Notes under the pieces: model-generated
What the model saw: the letters and a program-made list of their open reading frames with translations, nothing else
Database searches by the model: none
What the model was told of the DNA's origin: nothing
Translations under genes and position numbers: made by a program
Shown: piece after piece, positions 1 through 8,387 of the stretch
Position numbering within the stretch: position 1 is the first letter of the stretch
How the letters are laid out: every line of letters begins with the position of its first letter
Assembly: GCF_025165795.1 (NCBI RefSeq)
Contig: NZ_JAJAGO010000001.1
Span: 620,001 to 684,000 of the forward strand
Direction: 5' to 3'
Source of the DNA: Streptomyces gossypii
GTDB taxonomy: Bacteria > Actinomycetota > Actinomycetes > Streptomycetales > Streptomycetaceae
DNA: 64,000 nt

Positions 1-1424
1 TACGAGTCGTTGAAGTAGCTGAGCACCATCGAGCCGGCACAGCAGCCGAGGGCGGCCAGCAGCGGCGATATTCCCAGGCCGCTCACCAGCGGTGCCGTCA
101 CCGAGGCGGCGGTGATCATCGCGACGGTGCCGGAGCCCTGGGCGACACGGACCAGGGAGGCGATCAGGAAGGGAACCAGCACGCCCGGCAGGCTCCAGGA
201 GGAGATGGCCTCCGCCAGCTCGTCGCCGACGCCGGAGTCGCGCAGCACCTGCCCGAGCGCGCCACCGGCACCGGTGATCAGGATGACCAGTCCGGCCGAG
301 GCCGCCGCCTCGGAGAGCCAGCCACCGACCTGGCTGCGCGTCGTCCAGCGGGGCAGCAGCACGTAGACGGCGAGGATGACGCCGATGATGAGGGCCACCA
401 CCGGGCTGCCGATGAAGGCGAGTATTTCGGCGGTCCGGGACGGGTCGTAGTCCTTTCCGTCCAGCGCGTCCTGGGAGTTCTGGTCGATGGCAGTGGTGAC
501 CGTGTTGGCGACGATCAGCAGGAGCGGTACGAGCAGCGGAAGTATGGCGAGGCGGACCGGCACCCGGTGCGGCTTCGCGCCCTCCGGCGGTGTGCCCAGG
601 GCGGCGGCCGGGTCGGGCTCGCCGAGGGAGTCCGGTTCGCTGCCGTCCAGGTCGGCGCCGTCCGCGCCGGAGCCGGGTGAACCGGCAGGACCAGCTGAAC
701 CAGGGCCCGAGCCGGGCCCCTTGGTCAGGACGGTGCTTCCGGCCTGCTTTGCCTCTGCGGAGAGTGCCGCACCGCCGTAGACCGCCTCACGGACCTCCGG
801 GGTCAGCTCGCTCTCCAGCCGCGGGCCGACCCAGCGGGCGTACAGCACCACGACCGGCATCAGGCACACGCTGAAGGCGAGGCCCCACAGGACCAGGGCG
901 CCCAGATCCGCGCCGAGGATGCCGGCGACGCCGAGCGGGCCCGGGGTCGGCGGCACCAGGTGGTGGGTCAGGGTCATGCCGCAGCCGAGGGCGAGGGCGA
1001 GCGTGACGTATCCGGCCTTCTTGCGGCGCGCGATGGAGCGGGCCAGCGGGTTCATGATGACGTACCCGGAGTCGCAGAAGACCGGGATGGAGACCATGGC
1101 CCCGGTGCCCGCCATCGCCCATGGCTCGCGGCCCTTGCCCAGTGCTCGCACGACTGCACGGGCGAGGGCGTCGGCCGCTCCGGACACCTCGAGGATCTTG
1201 CCGACGGCCACGCCGAGGCCGATGACGATGCCGATGGAGCCGAGTGTGCTGCCGAACCCGGTGGTGATCGAGTCGAGCACCTCCGGTGCCGGGGTGCCTG
1301 CCACGAAGCCCGTGACGAGCGCGGCGATGAGCAGTGCGACGAACGCGTCGAGGCGCGTTCGGAGCACCACCACGATCATCGTGGCAATGCCCAGCACAAG
1401 GGCCGCCAAGAGTTGGAGATCCAC
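1..1424 (-). CDS. GntP-family permease (gluconate:H+ symporter type), 3' end cut by window edge
   Basis: Reads from a GTG at 1424 behind a GGGAGGA ribosome binding site and stays open to the left edge (474 codons), so the C-terminus is missing. The protein is strongly hydrophobic with repeated membrane segments. It has GntP-like stretches such as TGFGSTLGSIGIVIGLGVAVG near residue 45 and VSIPVFCDSGYVIMNPLAR near 110. The family imports gluconate or related sugar acids by proton symport in the cytoplasmic membrane. A hydrophilic Gly/Ser/Pro/Asp-rich loop of about 60 residues (roughly 225-285) interrupts the membrane part and is longer than usual for the family. Substrate is inferred from family only; no gluconate kinase gene is adjacent. 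Confidence 0.85.
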   Translation of the reverse strand, partial: MDLQLLAALVLGIATMIVVVLRTRLDAFVALLIAALVTGFVAGTPAPEVLDSITTGFGSTLGSIGIVIGLGVAVGKILEVSGAADALARAVVRALGKGREPWAMAGTGAMVSIPVFCDSGYVIMNPLARSIARRKKAGYVTLALALGCGMTLTHHLVPPTPGPLGVAGILGADLGALVLWGLAFSVCLMPVVVLYARWVGPRLESELTPEVREAVYGGAALSAEAKQAGSTVLTKGPGSGPGSAGPAGSPGSGADGADLDGSEPDSLGEPDPAAALGTPPEGAKPHRVPVRLAILPLLVPLLLIVANTVTTAIDQNSQDALDGKDYDPSRTAEILAFIGSPVVALIIGVILAVYVLLPRWTTRSQVGGWLSEAAASAGLVILITGAGGALGQVLRDSGVGDELAEAISSWSLPGVLVPFLIASLVRVAQGSGTVAMITAASVTAPLVSGLGISPLLAALGCCAGSMVLSYFNDS

Positions 1425-1740
1425 GCTGATCCTCCCTGTCGTGGGACACACGCACCGCCTTGGAAGGTCGGGCGGACGCCATCCTGCACCCGAAGAGATG
1501 CGCAAAACAAGCATCCAGCAGGATGAACTTGCGCGAACTGAGCAACTAGCCCGCGTGCAGTCGCACCCCGCGCGGAATCTCGTATTCCATTTGTGCAGCT
1601 CAGGGCGCCGCGAGACGCCCGGGGAATTGCGGGAGAAGCCCGGACAGGGACGGCGGCATGCCGGAGACTGTGGGCGCCGGTACGCCGCCGAGCCCGCCCC
1701 GTAGCCGCCCCGAGCCCGCCCTGCCTCCAGGAGGACCCCC
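1425..1740. promoter_or_regulatory. Divergent intergenic region with nested inverted repeats
   Basis: This 316-bp gap lies between the divergent permease and alcohol dehydrogenase genes and holds no convincing gene. It contains ATCCTGC at 1481-1487 matched by GCAGGAT at 1518-1524, and inside that pair CGCAA at 1501-1505 matched by TTGCG at 1529-1533. These are candidate regulator sites for the permease, about 60-110 bp upstream of its start. An AGGAGG ribosome binding site for the downstream gene ends six bases before 1741. Confidence 0.35.
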
Positions 1741-2844
1741 ATGAAGGTGACCGCCGCTGTCTCGACCGCGCCGCAGGCCCCGTTCGAGATGCGCGAGCTG
1801 GAGCTCTCCGCGCTCGCACCGGACGAGCTGCGCGTCCGGCTCGTCGCCACCGGCGTCTGCCACACCGACGCCCTCGTCCGCGACCAGGCGTATCCCACCC
1901 CGCTCCCGGCGGTGCTGGGCCACGAGGGGGCGGGGGTGGTCGAGGAGACCGGTCGGGACGTCCGCTCGGTGCGGCCCGGCGACCAGGTGGTGCTCTCCTT
2001 CGACTCCTGCGGGCAGTGCGACCACTGCCGTTCGGGCGCACCGGGCTACTGCCGCTCCCTCCTCGCACTGAACTTCTCCGGTCGCCGCCCCGACGGGAGC
2101 AGCACCCTGCATGACGGCCGCGAGCCCCTCTCCTCCCGCTTCTTCGGCCAGTCCTCCTTCGCGACCCACGCGAACGTCGCGGAACGCAGCGTCGTCAAGG
2201 TCGACCCCGGGCTGCCGCTCGAGCTGCTGGGCCCGCTCGGCTGCGGCGTACTGACCGGGGCCGGGGCCGTCTTCCACACCTTCCGCCCGCCCGCCGGTTC
2301 CTCGATCGCGGTCTTCGGCACCGGAGCGGTGGGCGCGTCCGCGCTGCTGGCGGCGCAGGTCGCGGGCTGCGCCACGCTGATCGCGGTGGATGTGCTCGGC
2401 TCGCGGCTGGAGTTCGCCCGCGCGCTGGGTGCCACGCACACCGTCGACCCGAACGCCGGGGATCCCGTGGAGCAGATCCGGGAGATCACCGGCGGCCGGG
2501 GCGTGGCGTACGCGCTGGAGACGACCGGGCTGCCCGCGGTGCTGCGTCAGGCTGCCGACTCCCTCGACATCCGGGGCACGGTCGGCCTCGTCGGAGCCGC
2601 CGCGCCGGGGACGGAGACCAGCTTCGAGACGGGTCTCTCGCTGACGAAGGGCTGGACGCTGCGCATGATCATCGAGGGGGACGCGGTCCCGCAGGTCTTC
2701 GTCCCCCGGCTCATCGAGCTGTGGAGCCGGGGCCGGTTCCCCTTCGACCGGCTCATCACGCCGTACCCGTTCGCGAAGATCGACGACGCGTTCCGGGACT
2801 CCGCGAACGGGGACGCGGTGAAACCGGTGCTGACCTTCGGCTGA
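1741..2844 (+). CDS. Zinc-dependent medium-chain alcohol dehydrogenase
   Basis: A 367-residue MDR-family NAD(P)-dependent alcohol dehydrogenase. Catalytic zinc ligands are visible at GVCHTD (Cys40) and GHE (His61-Glu62). The structural zinc loop is CGQCDHCRSGAPGYC at about 90-105. The Rossmann signature GTGAVG lies near 190, followed by an acidic residue in AVDVLG. The sequence around the structural zinc and the QSSFATHANV segment resembles aryl- and benzyl-alcohol dehydrogenases, so an aromatic alcohol substrate is possible but not proven. The ATG is set by AGGAGG six bases upstream. It is transcribed alone; the next gene converges on it from the other strand. Confidence 0.88.
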   Translation: MKVTAAVSTAPQAPFEMRELELSALAPDELRVRLVATGVCHTDALVRDQAYPTPLPAVLGHEGAGVVEETGRDVRSVRPGDQVVLSFDSCGQCDHCRSGAPGYCRSLLALNFSGRRPDGSSTLHDGREPLSSRFFGQSSFATHANVAERSVVKVDPGLPLELLGPLGCGVLTGAGAVFHTFRPPAGSSIAVFGTGAVGASALLAAQVAGCATLIAVDVLGSRLEFARALGATHTVDPNAGDPVEQIREITGGRGVAYALETTGLPAVLRQAADSLDIRGTVGLVGAAAPGTETSFETGLSLTKGWTLRMIIEGDAVPQVFVPRLIELWSRGRFPFDRLITPYPFAKIDDAFRDSANGDAVKPVLTFG

Positions 2845-2876
2845 CGCGCTGTCACCAGGGCCTCTCGTCCGAGCGG

Positions 2877-4541
2877 TCAGCCGACCGCCTTCGCCGCCGC
2901 GCGGCCCGCCGTCCGTCCGGAGAAGAGGCAGCCGCCCAGGAAAGTCCCCTCCAACGAGCGATAGCCGTGCATCCCGCCACCGCCGAACCCGGCCGCCTCG
3001 CCCGCCGCGTACACCCCCGGCAGCGGCTCGCCTCCTTGTGCGAGTACCCGGCCTGAGAGGTCGGTCTCCAGACCGCCCAGTGTCTTACGCGTGAGGATGC
3101 TGAGCCGCACCGCGATCAGCGGACCCGCCTTCGGGTCCAGCAGGCGGTGCGGCGTCGCGACCCGGATCAGCTTGTCGCCAAGGTAGTTGCGGGCTCCCCG
3201 CATCGCGGTGACCTGGAGGTCCTTGGTGAAGCGGTTGTCGATCTCGCGGTCGCGGGCGGTGATCTCGCGCCGCAGCTCCGCTTCCTCGATCAGCGGGTCG
3301 CCGGTGAGTTCGTTCATCCGGCGAACCAGCGCGGACAGGTCGCGTTCGATCACGAAGTCGGCGCCGTGGTCCATGAACGCCCGCACCGGACCGGGCGCCC
3401 CGGAGCGGGCACGGCCCAGCACCTGGCGTACGGACCGGCCGGTCAGGTCGGGGTTCTGTTCGGAGCCGGAGAGGGTGAACTCCTTCTCGATGATCTTCTG
3501 GCTCAGGACGAACCAGGTGTGTTCGTGGCCGGTCCGCATGATGTGTTCGAGCGTGCCCAGGGTGTCGAAGCCGGGGAAGAGCGGGACGGGGAGCCGCTTG
3601 CCCGTCGCGTCGAGCCAGAGGGAGGAGGGGCCGGGGAGGATGCGGATTCCGTGCTGGGCCCAGATCGGGTTCCAGTTGGCGATGCCCTCGGTGTAGTGCC
3701 ACATGCGGTCGCGGTTGATCATGCTGGCCCCGGCCGCCTCCGTGACGCCGAGCAGTTCGCCGTCGACGTGCGCGGGGACTCCGGAGAGCAGGTGCCTTGG
3801 CGGGGTGCCCAGCCGCTCCGGCCAGTTGGCCCGCACCAGGTCGTGATTGCCGCCGATGCCGCCGGAAGTGACGATCACAGCCTGGGCCCGCAGCGTGAAG
3901 TCCCCGGTGGCCTCCCGGCCACTGGCCGTGCCGCGCTCCGCCCCGCTCGGGGCCAGGATCTCGCCGCTGACGGTGTCGACGGCACCCGCGCTGCGGCTGA
4001 GGCCGGTCACCCGGTGCCGGAAGCGCAGGTCGACAAGTCCGCGTGCGACGCCCGCCCGCACCCGCGCCTCGAAGGGTTCGACCAGTCCGGGTCCGGTCCC
4101 CCAGGTGATGTGGAAGCGCGGCACCGAGTTGCCGTGCCCCGTCGCCTCGTAGCCGCCGCGCTCGGCCCAGCCCACCACCGGGAAGAGCCGCAGCCCTTGC
4201 TGCCGGAGCCAGGAGCGCTTCTCGCCCGCCGCGAAGTCGACGTACGCCTCGGCCCAGCGGCGCGGCCAGTGATCCTCGGGGCGGTCGAACCCGGCCGTGC
4301 CGAGCCAGTCCTGCCAGGCCAGTGCGCGGCTGTCGCGGATACGCAGCCTGCGCTGCTCCGGGGAGTCGACGAGGAAGAGGCCGCCGAAGGACCAGTGCGC
4401 CTGGCCGCCGAGTGACTGCTCGGGCTCCTGGTCGAGGAGGATCACCTTGCGTCCGGCGTCGACGAGTTCGGCGGTGGCAGCGAGCCCGGCGAGCCCGGCG
4501 CCGATCACGATCACCTCTGCGTCGTACGCGTCGTGCGCCAT
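2877..4541 (-). CDS. FAD-binding dehydrogenase (fumarate reductase/ketosteroid dehydrogenase-like flavoprotein)
   Basis: About 554 residues with an N-terminal dinucleotide motif (VIVIGAGLAGLAATAELVDAG) for FAD. The C-terminal GVYAAGEAAGFGGGGMHGYR segment is typical of FAD_binding_2 flavoproteins. The family oxidises or reduces C-C bonds in steroids or dicarboxylates; the exact substrate of this subgroup (FAD-binding dehydrogenase, PRK12834-like from memory) is unknown. I chose ATG 4541, which has AGGTGG five bases upstream; a GTG at 4550 is a possible alternative. It stands alone, convergent with the alcohol dehydrogenase and divergent from the NUDIX gene. Confidence 0.85.
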   Translation of the reverse strand: MAHDAYDAEVIVIGAGLAGLAATAELVDAGRKVILLDQEPEQSLGGQAHWSFGGLFLVDSPEQRRLRIRDSRALAWQDWLGTAGFDRPEDHWPRRWAEAYVDFAAGEKRSWLRQQGLRLFPVVGWAERGGYEATGHGNSVPRFHITWGTGPGLVEPFEARVRAGVARGLVDLRFRHRVTGLSRSAGAVDTVSGEILAPSGAERGTASGREATGDFTLRAQAVIVTSGGIGGNHDLVRANWPERLGTPPRHLLSGVPAHVDGELLGVTEAAGASMINRDRMWHYTEGIANWNPIWAQHGIRILPGPSSLWLDATGKRLPVPLFPGFDTLGTLEHIMRTGHEHTWFVLSQKIIEKEFTLSGSEQNPDLTGRSVRQVLGRARSGAPGPVRAFMDHGADFVIERDLSALVRRMNELTGDPLIEEAELRREITARDREIDNRFTKDLQVTAMRGARNYLGDKLIRVATPHRLLDPKAGPLIAVRLSILTRKTLGGLETDLSGRVLAQGGEPLPGVYAAGEAAGFGGGGMHGYRSLEGTFLGGCLFSGRTAGRAAAKAVG

Positions 4542-4641
4542 GCTGCCCACCTGCTCTTCCGTTCACGGCCGCCGTTGGTGACTGGAGAGTAACCCCCGCC
4601 CTGCGGCGGTGACACCCCTGTACCGGCTGTTGAATGGCGGC

Positions 4642-5184
4642 ATGACGGATCAGGAGATCAGCGGCAGGTCGGCGGATGAAGTGCTGGACATCGTCGACGA
4701 ACACGACCGGGTGGTCGGGCAGGCGCCGCGCGGAGAGGCGACGGCGCGCAGGCTGCGCCACCGGTCGGTCTCCGTACGGGTGCGGGACCCAGAGGGGCGG
4801 ATCTTCGTACACCAGCGCACCCCGGTGAAGCTCATCTTCCCCTCGATGTACGACGTCGTGGTGGGCGGCGTCGTCGGCGCGGGCGAGAGCTACGACGAGG
4901 CGGCCCTGCGGGAGGCGGAGGAGGAGCTGGGTGTGAGCGGTCTGCCGACGCCGCAGTGGCGCTGCCACTTCCTCTACGAAACGCCGGAGCACAGCTGGTT
5001 TCTGAACGTGTACGAGGTGGTCTGCCCGCTGCCCGTGGCGCCTCAGCCCGAGGAGGTGCAGTGGCACGCCTTCCTCACGGACGAGGAGCTGGCAAGGCGG
5101 CTGCCCGGCTGGGACGTGGTACCGGACGGGCTGGAGTGCCACCGCCGGCTGGACGCCTGGCACCGGGAGCACGACGCCGGGTGA
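4642..5184 (+). CDS. NUDIX hydrolase (YfcD-like)
   Basis: A complete Nudix box is present: G, five residues, E, seven residues, then REAEEELGV, matching GX5EX7REUXEEXGU without a mismatch. The start (DIVDEHDRVVGQAPRGEA) and overall plan resemble the YfcD/IPP-isomerase-like branch, which hydrolyses nucleoside diphosphate derivatives. Substrate is unknown. ATG 4642 was chosen over an upstream in-frame GTG at 4609. It has no good ribosome binding site, and a TTGAAT hexamer sits six bases upstream, so it may be leaderless. Confidence 0.87.
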   Translation: MTDQEISGRSADEVLDIVDEHDRVVGQAPRGEATARRLRHRSVSVRVRDPEGRIFVHQRTPVKLIFPSMYDVVVGGVVGAGESYDEAALREAEEELGVSGLPTPQWRCHFLYETPEHSWFLNVYEVVCPLPVAPQPEEVQWHAFLTDEELARRLPGWDVVPDGLECHRRLDAWHREHDAG

Positions 5185-5229
5185 CCGGCGGACCGGCGCC
5201 CGCAGAGGCGGGGCCGCTACCCTCGGGCC

Positions 5230-5628
5230 ATGATCAACCGGCTGACGGCCACGCTGCGGCTGTGGTTCGCCCCGCAGCGGCTGCGGGAAGAGGGCCGTAC
5301 GCCCGACTACCGCTTCTCCCTCGCGAACGAGCGCACCTTCCTGGCGTGGATCCGTACCGCGCTCGCGCTGGTCGCGGGCGGGATGGCGGTGGACCAGTTC
5401 CTCACCGGCATGCGGTGGGGTGTGCGTACGGCGATCGCGGTGGCGCTGCTGGCGGGCGGCGCGGTGTGCGCCGTACGGGCGGTCCATCACTGGATGAGGT
5501 GCGAGCGGGCGATGCGCCGGGGCGAGGATCTGCCCGTCTCGCGCTTCCCGGCGCTGCTGGGCGTGGCGACGGCGATGGCGGCGTTGCTGGTGGTGGCGGC
5601 CGTACTGCTGGGGCAGGCGGGAGCGTGA
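5230..5628 (+). CDS. DUF202 (YidH-type) membrane protein
   Basis: A 132-residue protein with the DUF202 signature RFSLANERTFLAWIRTALAL near residue 30, followed by three hydrophobic segments. It is a small inner-membrane protein of unknown function. A TACCCT hexamer lies exactly six bases upstream of the ATG with no Shine-Dalgarno sequence, consistent with leaderless expression. The stop codon overlaps the GTG start of a second DUF202 gene, so the two are probably translationally coupled and may form a hetero-oligomer. Confidence 0.85.
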   Translation: MINRLTATLRLWFAPQRLREEGRTPDYRFSLANERTFLAWIRTALALVAGGMAVDQFLTGMRWGVRTAIAVALLAGGAVCAVRAVHHWMRCERAMRRGEDLPVSRFPALLGVATAMAALLVVAAVLLGQAGA

Positions 5629-5966
5629 CGGCGGGCGGGCTCGTGACGCCGCCGGGCCCCGGCAGCGGCGGGCCCGACCGGGGTGCGCAGCGGGAGCGCA
5701 CGCGGCTCGCCTGGCGGCGTACCACGCTCACCTTCACGGTGGCGGCCGGGCTGGCGGTGCGCAGCGCATTCGAGGGATCGGTGGCCATCGGGGCCGTCGC
5801 CGCCGGGGCGGTGGTGCTTGTCTGGATTGCCTTCCTGGTGGTGGCGCACCGGCGGGTCCGTGAACTGACCGAACTGCCGGTGGTCGGGGCGGCCGGTGGA
5901 CGGCTGCGGTCGGCGGCACTGTGGACGCTGGCACTGACGGCGCTCGGCGTTGTACTGCTGCGGTGA
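5625..5966 (+). CDS. Second DUF202 membrane protein
   Basis: 113 residues starting at a GTG that overlaps the preceding stop (GTGA). It carries the DUF202-like RERTRLAWRRTTLTFTVAAG and three hydrophobic stretches. It is a diverged paralogue of the upstream gene; paired DUF202 genes are common in actinobacteria. A second GTG at 5643 is an alternative start. Function unknown. The next gene starts 84 bp downstream behind a palindromic operator-like site, so it is probably a separate transcription unit. Confidence 0.8.
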   Translation: MTAGGLVTPPGPGSGGPDRGAQRERTRLAWRRTTLTFTVAAGLAVRSAFEGSVAIGAVAAGAVVLVWIAFLVVAHRRVRELTELPVVGAAGGRLRSAALWTLALTALGVVLLR

Positions 5967-5985
5967 CGTACGGCCTCTGGACTCC

Positions 5986-6003
5986 ATACCGACCAGTCGG
6001 CAT
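5986..6003. promoter_or_regulatory. Palindromic TetR-type operator upstream of kinase/ACAD operon
   Basis: ATACCGACCAGTCGGCAT is an imperfect palindrome (14 of 18 positions symmetric). It sits 48 bp before the kinase start. Its left part, ATACCGACC followed by purine-GT, recurs in reverse orientation at 10867-10882 before the SDR-TetR operon, which suggests that the TetR protein encoded at 9460-10044 binds both. Confidence 0.55.
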
Positions 6004-6050
6004 GATCGGTGCGGACCGGCTGTCCACCCCCGGAAGAGGAGCCGCACGCG

Positions 6051-7088
6051 ATGAGCATGGACAATCCGCCCGGACTCGACCTGGCACGGCTCGCGGCATA
6101 CCTCGGCCGGGAGCGCCCGGACCTGGCGGCCGGGCCGTTGCGGGCCGAGGTGATCGAGGGCGGGCGGTCGAACCTGACCTACCGGGTGTACGAGAGCGGC
6201 GGAAGCGGCAACGGCGCGCGCTGGGTGCTGCGGCGTCCGCCGCTGGGGCATGTGCTGGCGACCGCGCACGACATGGCGCGCGAGTACCGGGTTATCAGCG
6301 CCCTGCACGGGACCGCCGTACCGGTGCCCGGCACCGTACTGCTGTGCGAGGACGACTCGGTGCTCGGGGCGCCGTTCTATCTGATGGAGGAGGCCCCGGG
6401 CACCGCCTACCGCAAGGCCCGCGAGCTGGCGGTGCTGGGACCGGAGCGCACCCGCGCACTGGTGCTCTCCCTCCCGGACACCCTTGTCGACCTGCACGCC
6501 GTGGACCCGGAGGCCGTCGGGCTCGCCGGGTTCGGCCGCCCCGAGGGCTTTCTGGAGCGGCAGCTGCGGCGCTGGGGCAAGCAACTGGACGCCTCCCGCG
6601 GCCGTGAACTGCCCGGGATCGACGAGCTGCACGCGGCGCTCGGCGCCGACCTGCCCTCCTCGCCCGCCCCGACCGTCGTGCACGGCGACTTCCGGCTGGA
6701 CAACGTGCTGGTGGGTCAGGACGACGGGATCACCGCGGTACTCGACTGGGAGATGTCCACGCTCGGCGATCCGCTCACCGACCTGGGCCTGCTGACGATG
6801 TACAGCGAGCAGCGGGAGATGCCGGGCTCCCCGGTGGCCACGACGCGCGACGCGCCGGGTCATCCTGAGCCGGGTGAACTGATCGAGCGTTACGCGGCCG
6901 GGTCGGGCCGCGACGTGTCGCGGATCGGCTGGTACACCGCGTTCGCCTACTTCAAGCTGGCGGTGATCTGCGAGGGCATCCACCACCGCTTCACGCTCGG
7001 CCGGACGGTCGGCCCCGGCTTCGACCGGATCGGCGCACTCGTCCCCGTCTTCACCGACAGCGGACTCACCACCCTGCGGAAGGGCTGA
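6051..7088 (+). CDS. APH-like phosphotransferase (ACAD10/11-type kinase domain protein)
   Basis: A 345-residue aminoglycoside-phosphotransferase/choline-kinase fold protein. Visible are the nucleotide loop EGGRSNLTYRVYES near residue 36, the Brenner motif VVHGDFRLDN near 210, and the metal-binding DWEMSTLGDPLTDLG near 233. It lies six bases before an acyl-CoA dehydrogenase gene. In animal ACAD10/11 these two domains are fused, and in the Pseudomonas levulinate pathway a similar kinase (LvaA) phosphorylates 4-hydroxyacyl-CoA. I infer the same chemistry here. ATG 6051 has GAAGAGGAG nine bases upstream. Confidence 0.82.
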   Translation: MSMDNPPGLDLARLAAYLGRERPDLAAGPLRAEVIEGGRSNLTYRVYESGGSGNGARWVLRRPPLGHVLATAHDMAREYRVISALHGTAVPVPGTVLLCEDDSVLGAPFYLMEEAPGTAYRKARELAVLGPERTRALVLSLPDTLVDLHAVDPEAVGLAGFGRPEGFLERQLRRWGKQLDASRGRELPGIDELHAALGADLPSSPAPTVVHGDFRLDNVLVGQDDGITAVLDWEMSTLGDPLTDLGLLTMYSEQREMPGSPVATTRDAPGHPEPGELIERYAAGSGRDVSRIGWYTAFAYFKLAVICEGIHHRFTLGRTVGPGFDRIGALVPVFTDSGLTTLRKG

Positions 7089-7093
7089 GCAGC

Positions 7094-8308
7094 ATGGACT
7101 TCGCATTCGACGCACGCACACAGGAGCTGCGCGAGCGGCTGCTCGCCTTCATGGCGGAGCACGTCCGCCCCGCCGAGGCCCTCGTGGCCGAGCAGCGCGC
7201 GGCGCAGGACGACCCCTGGCGTACGCCGCCCGCGGTCGCGGAACTGCAGGCGCGGGCGCGCAAGGAGGGGCTGTGGAACCTCTTCCTCCCCGACCGCGCC
7301 TACGGGGCCGGGCTGAGCAACGTGCAGTACGCGCCGCTGGCCGAGATCACCGGCCACAGCCCGCAGCTGGCGCCGACGGCGCTGAACTGCGCGGCGCCGG
7401 ACACCGGGAACATGGAGCTGCTGGCGGAGTTCGGCAGCCCCGAGCAGCGCGAGCGGTGGCTGGAGCCGCTGCTGCGAGGTGAGATCCGGTCCGCGTTCGC
7501 GATGACCGAGCCGGAGGTCGCCTCCTCCGACGCCACCAACATCGAGACCCGTATCCAGCGCGAAGGCGACGCGTACGTCATCACCGGCCGGAAGTGGTAC
7601 ATCTCCGGGGCGATGAACCCGGACTGCCGCGTCTTCATCGTGATGGGCAAGACGGACCCGGAGGCCGGAGACGTCCGCCGCCAGCAGTCGATGGTCCTTG
7701 TCCCGCGCGGCACGCCCGGCCTCGAAGTGCGCCGGGCGATGCACGTCTACGGCTACGAGGACCACTACCACGGCGGCCACGCCGAGATCGTCCTCGACGA
7801 GGTGCGGGTACCGGTCGAGAATCTGATCGGTGAGGAGGGCGGCGGGTTCGCCATCGCCCAGGCTCGGCTGGGGCCCGGCCGCATCCACCACTGCATGCGG
7901 CTGATCGGGATGGCGGAGCGGGCGGTCGAGCTGATGTGCCGACGGGCGGCCGGCCGTGCGGCCTTCGGGAAGCCGCTGGCGGCTCAGGGCGTCGTACAGG
8001 AGTGGATCGCGGACGCGCGGGTGCAGATCGAGCAGCTGCGGCTGCTGGTGCTCAAGACCGCCTGGCTGATGGACACGGTCGGCAACCGCGGGGCGCACAC
8101 CGAGATCCAGGCCATCAAGATCGCGACGCCGCGTGCGGTGGTGGGCATCCTGGACCGGGCGGTGCAGCTGCACGGGGCGGGCGGGGTCAGCCAGGACTTC
8201 CCGCTGGCGGAGCTGTGGGCGGCGGCGCGCACGCTCCAGCTCGCGGACGGGCCGGACGAGGTGCACCAGCGGTCGCTGGCGCGGCGGGAGTTGAAGAAGT
8301 ACGCCTGA
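7094..8308 (+). CDS. Acyl-CoA dehydrogenase, ACAD10/11-like
   Basis: 404 residues of full acyl-CoA dehydrogenase length. It shows MTEPEVASSDATNI for FAD/acyl-CoA binding near 137, the middle-domain RKWYISGA, and LGPGRIHHCMRLIGMAERA near 257. The C-terminal segment includes GAGGVSQDFPLAELWA and ADGPDEVHQ. The GRIHHCMR and ADGPDEVH stretches are the ones I associate with ACAD10/11 rather than with beta-oxidation FadE. It follows the kinase gene by six bases and is followed by a strong hairpin, so the two form a dicistronic operon. Confidence 0.88.
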   Translation: MDFAFDARTQELRERLLAFMAEHVRPAEALVAEQRAAQDDPWRTPPAVAELQARARKEGLWNLFLPDRAYGAGLSNVQYAPLAEITGHSPQLAPTALNCAAPDTGNMELLAEFGSPEQRERWLEPLLRGEIRSAFAMTEPEVASSDATNIETRIQREGDAYVITGRKWYISGAMNPDCRVFIVMGKTDPEAGDVRRQQSMVLVPRGTPGLEVRRAMHVYGYEDHYHGGHAEIVLDEVRVPVENLIGEEGGGFAIAQARLGPGRIHHCMRLIGMAERAVELMCRRAAGRAAFGKPLAAQGVVQEWIADARVQIEQLRLLVLKTAWLMDTVGNRGAHTEIQAIKIATPRAVVGILDRAVQLHGAGGVSQDFPLAELWAAARTLQLADGPDEVHQRSLARRELKKYA

Positions 8309-8318
8309 GGCGGGACTT

Positions 8319-8353
8319 CCGGGCGCGGCTGCGGGAAGCAGAGCCGCGCCCGG
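8319..8353. terminator. Bidirectional hairpin terminator
   Basis: CCGGGCGCGGCT at 8319-8330 pairs perfectly with AGCCGCGCCCGG at 8342-8353 across an 11-base loop. It lies between the convergent acyl-CoA dehydrogenase and quinone oxidoreductase genes and would serve both. Confidence 0.75.
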
Positions 8354-8387
8354 CAGCGCGCCGGACCCGGATCAGGCTGAGCCGGTG

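Noticed and set aside
787..1545. Long open frames on both strands opposite and across the GntP permease
   Set aside because: They give Arg/Pro/His-rich or low-complexity proteins typical of off-frame reading of high-GC genes; the permease frame has clear membrane helices and a ribosome binding site.
3085..5490. An 801-codon open frame on the minus strand through the FAD dehydrogenase and NUDIX region
   Set aside because: It is Arg/Pro/Ala-rich without motifs and conflicts with two well-supported genes; it follows from lack of stop codons in GC-rich DNA.
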